A stretch of 64,000 bases of DNA, taken from NCBI GenBank assembly GCA_964019055.1, contig OZ025223.1, positions 124,001 through 188,000 of the forward strand. The letters run 5' to 3'. The stretch comes from Anthopleura xanthogrammica (Eukaryota > Cnidaria > Anthozoa > Actiniaria > Actiniidae). Positions 51,798-62,384 of this stretch are shown here, one piece after another. The position numbers and the translations under genes were made by a program. Positions within the stretch are counted from its first letter, which is position 1, and every line of letters begins with the position of its first letter. The notes below the pieces were generated by a model. It ran no database searches, was not told the DNA's origin, and was given only the letters and a program-made list of their open reading frames with translations.

Positions 51798-54700
51798 ATG
51801 GTAAGTTTTTGTAGTATAATCTTTGCGTGGAGTAAATAAGATCACGACTTTATCGTCTTATTTCTTTAGCAGTTGTACCAGAGTATTGCGACGTTCTTGG
51901 TTGTAGTGTGGACCCTTTTCACGCTCCCATCCGAGCAGGTTCAGGTCGAGGATAACCTGACGGACCTACAAACACAGCTGAAATTCCTGGCTCAGGAGCT
52001 GCAATTATGTCAAGGAGATGCTTCATCCAATGTCTTTGACATGAAACTTCATTTGCTTGACAAAAACACGACTTGCAACGATGGATCGCCTGCTGGGTAT
52101 GGATAACTTTTATATTTTCTAAGAAAAGACTTGCCATTGACCATGATTGACCCTTAATGCGAGGAAAATTCTTTCCCATTCACAAAACTTACAGATATCA
52201 GTGTTTTAGTTATTTCTACGTCTGTTTTTGATGAGGCGTAGTCGCTGTGTAAACTTGTTTCATGCGGAATGAACCACGATCCAACAACCGAATCCGGGTT
52301 CTTACTTGTGTACGTACTGGTCTTGTTAAGTTATCCCTAAATTTGACTGAATGAGATTATGTGCCTTCATTTACTATATTTCCACATTGCTCTACTCTGA
52401 AAACTGCATGCGTCTTTTGCTTCCTCCTATTTTTACGTTAAACTAAATGAGAATCGGAAGCGCGGCTCATACCTGCGCCAGTAAACTCTGAGTAAATATT
52501 CTGGAAAACACTTTCCTTTGTCAAGATAAAAATCCTTCCGTTTTGAAGCGTAAGAAGTTTCGAGAAAGTTGAAATTTTAAAACGAAAGTCTTCAATCAAC
52601 AAACAAAAAACTTTTTTTTTCTGAATGTTAATTCGTGATCTCGTCGTGAGTCCTAACCAAGGACATCAAACAAGCACAACCGATGCGCATCATATAATGA
52701 GGGCACAAACCACTTGTTGACTTCATTACATGTTATTTTGTGATAGATATTACCTTAAGAAAGCCCATGGAAGCAAGCGTTGGTTGGTGTTTTTAGAAGG
52801 TAAGCATAACACAATTGGCCTTATCCACGTGGATTTTTAGCTGTTTACGTACTTCATGTCATACAATTTTACATCATTGTCTTGGACAAAGGGTCCGGTA
52901 TTGAGGGATTTAGATGGACGGATCAATTTTTCGGTGCATTTGTTTGAGGGATTAAATCTGTTTAGCATTACAAAACCTGATCGGCCCGCCGCCTGATAAC
53001 GAACAAAGATCTATAATCCCAACAAACAAACAAGTACAGCGCGTTCGCTGATAGATTTCAGGCTGTTGAATAGGTACAACCCGATACTTATCTGCCGGCC
53101 CACCCCGGGGGCCCACCCGTCCGATACAACATGTTCATCATGTTCACAATACTTTCATGATTCATTGGAACATGCGCATGACGTCAAGAACAAAATTCCA
53201 GCAATATCTCTGCTTCTGATTATTGGACGAAAATGCATCACTACTCATACCTTTTGCCTTGCCCATCCTCTTAAATGCTACTGTTACTAGCGGCATTCTT
53301 CTGGACTCTAGTGGGTTAGAAGGATAGTGATACGTATCTCAGTGCAACAGTGATTGCGCAAACATGATCAATTGAAGTGGAGAGGTTGCTAACAGGCCTG
53401 GTACAATTTAGAAGAAATCATCGTCTTTTAATTTATTTCATCAACTTTTTAGAGTAATTAGAAGCAGACGAAACGCGAACGAATGTTGATGATTAAATAA
53501 CTCTTGTCGTAAATGATTAATGTTACCGCCATTTACTGTTCAAATTGCATCAAGGTCGATAAATGGTTGAGGTCACGCGTTGGGTTCCTTGTGCTAAACA
53601 GAGAGCATTTATATTACGGTCGCACTTTGGCTTGATGTAATATGTTGCGCATGCGCATAAAGGGCAATCGCAATTCATTAATAAAAACTATTGATGGACT
53701 GAGCTGAGCGCTTCCATCAGTCTCGAGGTCAAAGCTTGTGTAAGATCAATTAGAGACTTCGTTGCGACGTACCCAATGGCGCTTGGTTCTGAGGAGAAAC
53801 TGTGCTAGGCTGCTGAAAACTCTAGGGAGAACAATAGGGCATTAGGGCAAGGGCAAGTATGCGGGGTGGGGAGGGGAGGAGGGACAGTTAGTCTACGGAT
53901 AGGATTACGGTGGAATAGCTGTAGCATCCCACTAGAAATGAAGTAGTAAAGTTCATCACTTATGCGCGTATGAAATATGCGCTTGCATGTATATTGATCG
54001 ACAGGAAGCCTTTGAACAAGCAGATGGATTCACCGTTATAGCACGCAATAGTAAAGCAATGTTGGGGTTTTATTTCAGGCGGGTGGTTCTGCGTGAACAG
54101 AAAGTCTTGTGCACAACGAGCGAATTCTCACATGAGAAGCCTGATGACATCATTAACATGGCAGAGCAGAAAGCGAGGTAAGCTTTCAAAACTTGAATAA
54201 GATCTTAATCGAAATTCGTCCATCATATCAAAGAGTCATTTTGGCTGTTCCTGGCACTTGTATTAACATGACCTGGGGACATGCCACTTGATGCACGTGG
54301 GAGGGTAAGTTATGAATTCAACCAAAGCTGCCGCTCTAACCATTGAACTAAGTTGACAGAGGAATCAAACCGCTGCTATTTCTAGAAGTTACGAAAGATT
54401 TCCGTCAATTGTACATTGCGCAAATAGTGCGATTTGGAATCTAGCTTAATTCTATTCTAAAAATACCATAATCAGGACATCGGAAATCATTAGAACATGA
54501 CACGAAACCACTAACCGCGCGGTGAACACAGCCACTTAAAATACCTTACATGGATATGTTTAATGCCAAGTTTTGTTTTCATAAAGGAAATGGTATTATG
54601 TCACCATACCTTGAGGAGAATCCAAGCTGGTGGAATGCTAATCAAGTGTAAGTACAAAGAGACGAAACAAACAAACATGCATGTCAGCCAATCAAAACAC

Positions 54701-57036
54701 CAATGAATATCACGTGATTATTGTACGTGAACCACTCAAAATACCACAAAATATCACGTGCAGAGTGTATGTTAACCAATCAAAATACCACAAAATATCA
54801 CGTGCATAGTATGTTAACCAATCAACACACGACTAAACATCACATGTAAATCATTCTCGTGGTCGGTTGTGTTGTTTTTAATCATTCTATTTTGTTGTTT
54901 TCTAGTTTAGTGCCTTATTGTTCTAGTGATGCTTGGAGTGGTAATGTCTCTAGTTCAGAGAGTGGAGGTAATAGTCATCGTGATGGTTGTTGGTCATGTT
55001 TACATCTAGTCGTCTCTAATAGGAAGCTTTCTAATGCCAGCTTATTTTATTCCACCAGAAAAGTTTTCGTTCCTTGGCGCGCGCATCATTGAAAAAGTGA
55101 TTGAAGACCTGTTACCCAAAGGACTTTATCACGCCAAGCAGTTGCTTCTAGCAGGAAGCAGGTAAGAATCACCTCTTTAGCCTCTTTAGTATGCGAGGGT
55201 TGGTTGTCCAAATATTGAAAAATATTCGACTCTAACCTTCTACATCTGCTCGTTTTCGTTCAAACAACTCAGTAATGGCATTTGTTTGTCGACAAAATCC
55301 TTACAAATTCATAGATATAATAAGTAATTCTACACTGATCTCATTATTACTTACAGCGCTGGTGCCATAGGCGTCATACTTAACGTAGACCGAGTATCCG
55401 ACAAGCTGCGTGGCCTGGGATCGAATATCCAGGTGCGTGGACTGGCTGACTCAGGATGGTACCTCGATAAAGGGCCATTAAATCCAGCGTGTCCCAAGGG
55501 AGTCACCAATTGTGGGCCTTCCAAGACTATAAAGGAAGGAATGAAGTGAGTATGATATAAAGCGTTTATTATTTGTTATACGACTTTCTTTCTAAATAGA
55601 GCTTGCAAATATATTTCAGATACTGGAGAGGGATTGTGCCTGACGCATGCGCAAAGAGGTATCCATCAGAACCTTGGAGATGCTATTTTGGGAACATTGT
55701 TTATCCCACAATCAAAAGTAAGTGGAAAGATCATAAAAAGTTAAATCATAAGGCTCACTTACTATAAGGAGGGTACATCCCTTTCCGTACAGGGACAAAA
55801 GATATGGCCGCCTTGTTGGTTGACATTTATCTTATAAACCAACATGAAATTCGAAAAATCGAGTTATGCATTCCTGGTTTGATATACTGCCTGGGAAAAG
55901 TTTACAAACAAGAGCTTTTCCTTCACTTGGTTTCTCATTCTGTTTATATGTTAAGGAGCTACTGACAGTCTACCCAAAAGATATGCCCAATTGGTCTTTT
56001 GCATGATGGCGTCATTTTACTACCACTACCAAGATGCTCTGCGAATTTTCTTTCTTATTTAAATTTGTATTCCCTCATGAGAATAGTAAGACAATTGGTG
56101 CTGATTGATGAACTGAACAAAAGAAAGTGTGCAAGGGATTCTGGTAGTGGTAGTAAATGACGTTGTAATGCAAAAGGCTTATTCCCGCCATGTGACAAAT
56201 GATTGCCCAGTCCCACTCGTTTTTGTCAAGTGCGCATGTTGAATGCATGTCCTCGGAGCCCGCGTTCTTCTTGGTCAGCACTGTGAAAGTCTTGTTCTTC
56301 GTTGCTGACCATAAGATTCGCAGGGTCAATGGACGGTATTGTTGCTAATACAGGCTTACTTAGATTCCTGTCCTCTACAGCTCCAATGTTTGTATTTCAA
56401 TGGCTTTATGACGAAGCACAACTCGCTCTCGACGGTTCGGGCAGACCAAGATCTCTTCAGAGCGTTACCGCTAAACAAGTGAACTACATTTTGATGTTAG
56501 GAAAGCATCTAAGAAAATCACTTCGACGTTCGCATGTTCGGTAAGTGTTAATATGATAAGGTATTACAGGATATTGATAGTGGAACATGTCGCTTCAGGG
56601 TTAGCCGTAAGGGACTTCATATCATGAATACTAGAATGTTCGTTTATATTTATGCTCTGCATTTTGTTATTTCAGTTCAGTATTCTCGCCTGCCTGCTTA
56701 TCACACACCATACTGACTCACAACAACTGGTTGAAGGTCACGATCGGCGAACACACGATAAACGATGCCCTTAACTGCTGGCTACATTCAAGCGGTCACA
56801 ACAAAGGACATGGTAAAAATAACTCCAGATCTCAAAGCAATACGAATAATGGCTGCAGAATGCACTTCATAGACTGTAAATACCCGCATTGTAACCCGAC
56901 ATGCCCTCTGCCAAGAGATCCCAATACGGGAAAACCGTACATCCTGAAAATATCCGGTCAGATGCCGGGGGTACCGCTTAACTTAAATGACGATAGTCAA
57001 ATGATTCCACCCGGGAAGTATCGTGATCGATCTTAA
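51798..57036 (+). CDS. NOTUM: Notum, palmitoleoyl-protein carboxylesterase, complete
   Basis: Eleven phase-consistent exons: 51798-51800 (ATG only), 51870-52096, 52747-52799, 54079-54177, 54587-54647, 54906-54967, 55059-55161, 55357-55545, 55620-55717, 56381-56540 and 56676-57036, giving 471 residues (human 496). Notum is a secreted alpha/beta hydrolase that removes the palmitoleate from Wnt and so shuts off signalling; it is itself usually a Wnt target. A signal peptide with core SIATFLVVVWTLFTL comes first. Conserved blocks follow: CNDGSPAGYYLKKAHGSKRW, GGWFCVNRKSC, ENPSWWNAN, PYCSSDAWSG and QVRGLADSGWYLD. The triad fits human S232/D340/H389: Ser203 in GSSAG, Asp309 in WLYDEAQ and His362 in CLSHT. 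Introns of 2 kb and 1.3 kb flank exons 3-4. The likely poly(A) signal is AATAAA at 58172, so the 3' UTR would be ~1.1 kb. Confidence 0.96.
52100..54078. other. Notum introns 2 and 3
   Basis: Apart from exon 52747-52799 nothing is recognisable. A small hairpin-like GGCCCACCCCGGGGGCCCACC lies near 53,097. There is a G-rich run near 53,857-53,883. The open frames here are short and without context. Confidence 0.5.
54688..54848. repeat. ~43-bp tandem repeat, ~4 copies, each with an E-box
   Basis: (A)ACCAATCAAAA(T/C)ACCA and ATATCACGTG recur, with CACGTG cores at ~54,712, 54,755 and 54,799 and a decayed CACATG at ~54,841. The array lies in the intron between Notum exons 5 and 6. Each unit has a CCAAT pentamer and a CACGTG. 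Confidence 0.8.
55718..56380. other. Notum intron 9
   Basis: This is an AT-rich intron with no repeat. An open frame continues upstream of the true acceptor (56,302-56,380), but comparison with the family places the exon start at 56,381, where PMFVFQWLYDEAQ follows at once. Confidence 0.6.
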
Positions 57037-58213
57037 GATAAGCGCCTTTGCTCTTTAGTCTTATATGCGCAACCTAATCTCCAATATACGTCTGTAGCTG
57101 ACTATCTTACTGAACACTTGGATGGCTTTATAGCCCTTTTTCGAATTCGTAAAATACCGCTGTGTTCCTTGACTACAGATTCATTTATGCAGGGTTAGCC
57201 TCGATTTTGTGTAGAATATTCACATGTTCCAGTCAAGGTCCGTGGAATTTCAAAGTGTTGGTATTGTTGAAGTTGTGCATTCTTTACTTTACCGTTGGTA
57301 TTTATGAATGATTTGACATTGAACTCTGCGTTAATGTATATGTAGTCAATGATCACAGTGGTTTTTTATGAATTCGAAAAACGGCTATTACAAAATTATT
57401 TAACTCATTTGACAATACCAATGAATCTAAGTCAATGTTTAGGCTAAAACTATGAGTAAACAATTTATTAATTTTAAATTTCCGCGATCAGACTCTTAAA
57501 TTCCGAGATATTTTAGCTGATTTGTTGAGCTTGTGGGACATAGCAACGGTAACTAAGGGGAGTAGGAAGCTTGAATTCACTTGTTTTAGTTTCAATCTCG
57601 TTCCCAGAGCCCTTATTTCTTACTGCGCATGCTCGACGAAATAGATATTCGTCGAGCATGCGCAGTAAGAAATAAGGGCTCTGGGAACGAGATTGTTTTA
57701 GTTTCTGTTCTGTGCTATAATTGCGCATGCACTTAAAACGCTTAATTTTATATCGAAGATAAAACTATACTCAAGTCATACTAATGTCAGTACTTATCAT
57801 TTATTATTGTTATTGTTATATTAAAAACAATTTTTTTTCGTAGAACCAAACAGGGTATTTTTTTCAAAGTTCCTTAGTACTCTTATTGACAAACTAAAAT
57901 ATACTACTAGTCTAGGAAACTGTCATTAATGATGGGAATAACAATGTATATCGTGTGAAATTCGTGTAGACCAAGATATAAGTAGCAAAGTCATAAATGC
58001 TGAATATTACCAAAACTAGCTAGCATTAATATCTATTTAAAACACTACATAGTTGTGCAGGCATTAATAACATTTGTACATAAAATGTTACCATTTATCA
58101 TTGTTAAATATGTGATGGAGTGGGAAGACAAACCACTTATTGTAGCTGATTTTTATATTCATTGATGTTTCAATAAATCTAATGATGAAATTTTAAGTGT
58201 TGCCCTTTATTCA
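57037..58213. other. Notum 3' UTR candidate and convergent gap
   Basis: No canonical AATAAA appears before 58172-58177, so the Notum 3' UTR probably covers most of this stretch. It contains the 103-bp palindromic insertion at 57593-57695. The oppositely oriented oxidoreductase ends at 58,214, with its own TTTATT (minus-strand AATAAA) at about 58,205-58,210, so the two genes converge within a few tens of bases. Confidence 0.6.
57593..57695. mobile_element. Perfect 48-bp-arm palindrome with 9-bp target duplication
   Basis: The arms at 57593-57640 and 57648-57695 are exact reverse complements, separated by the 7-nt loop ATAGATA. Direct copies of TTTTAGTTT flank the element (57584-57592 and 57696-57704). 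It is therefore an inserted foldback element; a 9-bp duplication is typical of MULE-type transposition. The ends read CAATCTCGTTCCC. The lack of any mismatch means recent insertion or strong correction. In RNA it would fold into a long perfect hairpin. Confidence 0.92.
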
Positions 58214-59697
58214 TTATTTATCTGGTAAGCTAGCTATTGCCATGCCCTTCCTGTTATACTCACTACTATTTAAACACTTCAACATGAAGGCAGCTACATC
58301 AGCACGGGGGATAGACATTGTAGTATTGGTGTTGCAGTATCCTTCCTCTACCTTGTAGTTGCCATTAGGAGGATCTACAAAACAGATATTTATAATGATA
58401 AGATTTTCTTAATGACATGATGATGTGATATTCTTGAGGTTTACTAATGACAATGACTACTTTATAAAGTGTCTGTCTGTCGTCTGTCGGTCACATATAT
58501 CATTGAAGGAGAGGTATGTGGATGATTCTGTTATATTACCAAGACATACCATTTGTTAATCCTGCAGGCCTGACAAGAGTGTAGTTGATTTCATCTGTGT
58601 CACTTTCTTCAACCATCTTTTCCATGACAGCCATATCTTTTATGATTCCATTTAAAATAAAGGGCTTCAAGAACCACTCCATAAACCAATGGTTATTGGG
58701 TCCTGGTTGAGTTCCCCATGATGTTACAACAATCAGTCTGCTTACTTTATGCCTAAAACAAATTATATAAGAAATAGTTAATCAAAATAAAATGATGCTT
58801 GATGACGATGATACTGCTGATGATGATGGTCATGATGCTTGATGATGGTGATGATGATGATACTTGAAGATGTGGTGGTAGTGATGATAGTGATGATGGT
58901 GATGAAGATAATGATGGTGGTGATGATGGTAATGACTGATGATGATGATGATGATGATGATAGTTAATGATGTTGTTAATTACCTTTTCATGGCTTCCAT
59001 AATCCCCTTCATGGACTCAGAGTACATAGTCGTAGGGTTAAACACACTGTGATAAGGACTTCCAAAAGCAGATAGTATTGCATCCTTATCCTTGAATGAC
59101 AGGGCATAGCTCTCTATATCACATATATCACCCTTGACAACCTGAAGGCGAGGGTGCCTAGCAACATATTCAAAATAACATTAATCATACATCACTAAAT
59201 GTGCATTGAAAGTTAAACTTCTAGCAAATTAAACTCGCCCACAAATATTTACCGATTTGACGCCTTCCCACCGAAGGATTTGACTCCCCCCACCCCACCC
59301 CCATGTATGACAATTTTGTACAAGCAAGAATGCAAAGCAGTCAAAGCAGATCAGACTCCCTTGGCGTGAGAAGACTACGAATTGACGGTAAATATTTGTA
59401 ATTTTTAAAACATTTAGTTAAATTAACTTATAATATCAAAAAATATGTCTAAAAGTGTTCATCCAACGTAGTTTTCGTAGTTGACTGTACATTTGGCTTA
59501 AGCTTATGTAAGAGAATTAGTTTTAGTGGTCACATGAGCACTTACTGTATGTCCATCTTTTCTGGAGTCCTTACAATAGCTGTAACATCATGTCCTTCTT
59601 CTAAAGCTTGTTCTACTAGAGGTCTTCCTGTCCTACCAGTCGCTCCAAACACTACAATCTTTTTCCCTTGAGCATGTTGTTCTGGTGCAGCCGCCAT
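58214..59697 (-). CDS. NAD(P)-binding oxidoreductase, BLVRB / NmrA-like
   Basis: Four phase-consistent exons: 59546-59697, 58984-59157, 58550-58752 and 58214-58374, giving 229 residues. It is an atypical short-chain dehydrogenase fold. The N-terminal dinucleotide motif is VVFGATGRTGRPLVEQAL, the pattern of flavin reductase/biliverdin reductase B and NmrA-like proteins (TGxTGxxG). Later landmarks are VTAIVRTPEK, VVKGDI, RLIVVTSWGTQPGP, YTLVRPAGLTN and IPRADVAAFML. No TM segment or signal is seen, so it is cytosolic. The substrate cannot be fixed; human BLVRB is 206 residues and reduces flavins and biliverdin with NADPH. The ATG at 59697 is set in AAGATGGCGGC, a YY1-type initiator context. Confidence 0.88.
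58800..58970. repeat. Degenerate (GAT)n microsatellite
   Basis: GATGAT(G/T) units with GGT and ACT variants lie in the intron between exons 2 and 3 of the oxidoreductase gene. Confidence 0.85.
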
Positions 59698-59769
59698 CTT
59701 GAAATCACGACATTCACCACAGGAAGCCCAACTTTAACCCCTTTCGATACGGCGGCCATCTTGAAATCT
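59690..59769. repeat. Duplicated GCCGCCATCTTGAAATC motif at the oxidoreductase 5' end
   Basis: G(C/G)CGCCATCTTGAAATC-type blocks at ~59,690-59,706 and ~59,752-59,768 are ~61 bp apart. On the minus strand both read AAGATGGC(G/C)GC, the YY1 consensus. One contains the start codon and the other lies upstream. A CACAGGAAGCCCAA transposon-end motif (59718-59731) lies between them. Confidence 0.65.
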
Positions 59770-59979
59770 CTTGTTTTCCCGGGATTTTTAAAGGGGCAAT
59801 TATTGGAGAATTTATAGTATGCACGGCTGTCAGAGTATCTTTTTATATAATTTGACGTTATGCACTGAGAAGCACATCTAAAACAGATTGAATTTGCTGG
59901 CAGCTGGAGCAATATGTGAAACACGAAAGCATAAAATCATTTATGAAAAAAAGAGAAGAAAACGCCGGGACTGGTCTGC

Positions 59980-60947
59980 TCACTGAGTTATTTCACTGCT
60001 GCCGAAAGGATCTTTGAGGAAACACTCCAAAGCTCTGCGGAAACGCCTTGTTCGAATAGCATAGATGAACGGATTCAGTAGACCAGGAAGAAACAAACAA
60101 GAGTAGGCAAGGAATCCAAACCACGAGGCCTCAGTGGTAGAAATGACACCCATCCGGTCCATGATAGCGTATACGGTGCCCGGTAGATAACACACAAAAA
60201 AAACCATCACTGTTACACCGATTGTTCGGATGGCATTGATCTCGTTTACTTTGCGTTTATGGTCAAGGACTGACTCGACCCCCCCCCCCCCCCCCCTCAT
60301 TTAACATGAAAAATCCTTACCTTATTCTTGTGTTTAATAACAGAGCACGTAACTATGGCAACAATAGCATTATTGATGATAAAAAACGGGAACATTATAA
60401 ATGTAATTACAGTTCCTCTCTTGGCGAAATAAAGCCTTCGATACTTGTAAGTTGCCACATATCCAAGGTCTATATCCCAGATGGGAACCAGAAGAACAAT
60501 GGATATTACGAAACACAATATCCACTTGGCAGCTATTGCCTTGAAAGCCTTGGATCTTGTCCTCCACACCCGGTAAGCGATGTTGAACTTAAATGCGCAC
60601 AGCCTATCAACCATCATCAGGGTCATTGACATTAGATTTACCATTACGAAGAAGAAGTTGATGGTTGTCAGAGCAAGGGCCAGCCATCGTCCGACAAAGT
60701 ACTTGTTATCCCTGACGATATACCCAGCCGCGAATCCAGGAATATTGAAGATTTGGTTGAGAATATCAGCGATACATGAACTCAAGATGAGAAGGTTGGG
60801 AATTGTTCGTAGTTTTTTGAAGCGGTACATCAGTACTCCTACGCTAGCATTACTAGTGAAGGTAACGATGAAGATAATCAAAATAATGATTAAACGTGCT
60901 CCTTCATCCAAATCCATCCCTGGACTTTGCGCAAAAGGTTTTGTCAA
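59980..60947 (-). CDS. Class A (rhodopsin-like) GPCR, two segments
   Basis: Segment 1 (60321-60947, 209 codons) covers TM1-TM5 and segment 2 (59980-60273, 98 codons) covers TM6, TM7 and the C-terminus. TM3 ends in a DRY variant, VDRLCAF; TM6 has FFVCYLPG; TM7 ends LNPFIYAIRTRRF (NPxxY). Between them are 47 nt with GT-AG borders on the minus strand (AAG|GTAAGG ... GTCGAG|TCA) and a run of ~19 G. Removing it joins the segments in phase 0 as 306 residues, through a basic third intracellular loop (KHKNK + SVLDHKRKV). Without splicing a TGA ends the frame. So this is either a tiny intron or a disrupted gene. The ligand is unknown; the short N-terminus suggests a small-molecule or opsin-like/orphan amine-type receptor. 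Confidence 0.8.
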
Positions 60948-62350
60948 ACTTCAGCTCAATTGTGAGGAGTTCATGGGGCTAATAAGTTCAGTGTTTCTAT
61001 GAGAGCAGCGTTACCACAAGTCCTGTTTTTTTTTTTTTTTTTTTTTTTTACATAAGAAAGACGATTGTCTTATATTACAAGGGGCATACGCCCACTTTGC
61101 GGCCGCGCTTTCTTGGCAAGGAGTCTATTGTTACTACACACTGTATGGAAACAGCAGGTGAAATCGTTACAATGAGTAAGCAAAAATTTAGCACAATAGT
61201 TTCATGAAAAGGTCACGGGTTCAAAAATTACGTTTTAACAAGAAATAGTATTACTGTGATTTGTGCCATGAGTGAGGGAAAAAAAAAAGGATTTTTAATA
61301 AAGAAAACCGCTTCTTTTACTTACCACTGAGCCACCAGTCGAAACAACTGATTTTTGCTCATATCGATTAAAGATCTGAGGATTAAAACTTTATTTTCAG
61401 CCGTATTCTTGATGACCGTCATAACTACCAGCAATTACCAATATTTTCCGGCCTTGGAGTTTTGGTTTCCGTTAATTAAGAGTCATTCAACATTCTTGTT
61501 TTTTATTTCCGTGTAATGTTTTTTTTTTCACTTAATTTTCGTTTTTCCTTATCGTTTTCCCCCCGAATACTTTACTGTTTTGAAATCTTAAAACGATCTT
61601 ATTACAGATTGGAATGTTATTTTGAATATTCGTAGCAAACTAAACTTATTTTCTTACTCCCATCTAAGCTAATCAAAACGACATAGAATAGGGTTGTATC
61701 GCACATTGTGAGAACGAAAACAATAGTCCATATAGCTATCCTGAAGAAAATACATACACAAGGTTCGGAGCTATTTCCCTGAAAGAATTGCTATAAAATT
61801 AGTAAGTTTTACTCTTAATTTCCTCTATTATATATTCGTCTATCTCTCCTTCCTGGCTACAGAAAGCAATGAATTACTCCTTAATTGTCCATTGTCAGTA
61901 TTGTTGGTAGACTTGGTACACAACGCGCGCGCATTTCCTATTTCGTCATTCGTATCCAAAACTACGGCCTACTCCATTTTTATTTATTTTTAAACCATAT
62001 AAAAAAAATTCTTGCTGTGCTGTGTACAGTTATAAAACACTAATAATTGCACATGCACAGTACGTGCGTGAGTATATTTACTTCTTCCTAAGACACCTCC
62101 CAATACCATCTAATGTCTTCTTGGCTTAGCAGAGTTTGTAGTGTTTTTTTTTTGTAAAGCAGCTTTGAATTGATGTTGGTACATATCCATATTTCTATGA
62201 ATTAGTTTAGGTATAATGATATAGTCTGTTAAGCACCAGGATTGAAACCCGAGACCCCGGAGAAGAGTGAGGCGAGTGCGCTACTGCTACGCCATCCTTG
62301 ACTCCCAGAAAACAAGTGTACGATCAGTAAAAGGATTTTTTTTTAAATTA
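60948..62350. other. GPCR 5' flank and NOX 3' flank
   Basis: It holds a poly-T run (~61,027-61,050), a SINE-like remnant (62,236-62,305) and otherwise AT-rich DNA. TTTATT at 62351-62356 gives the NOX gene a poly(A) signal about 30 bases after its stop. Confidence 0.55.
62236..62305 (-). mobile_element. tRNA-derived SINE remnant
   Basis: On the minus strand, GGATGGCGTAGCAGTAGCG (A-box region, ~62,298-62,280) is followed at tRNA spacing by GGTTTCAATCCTGG (B-box, ~62,249-62,236). The sequence resembles the element at 25,030-25,190. It is not a complete tRNA. Confidence 0.6.
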
Positions 62351-62384
62351 TTTATTCAAAATATCTGTTAACTTATTGCAAAGA

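Noticed and set aside
56302..56380. Extra N-terminal extension of the Notum exon before PMFVFQWLYDEAQ
   Set aside because: An acceptor TCCTCTACAG at 56,380 joins in phase and restores the family's length; the extension has no counterpart in Notum proteins.
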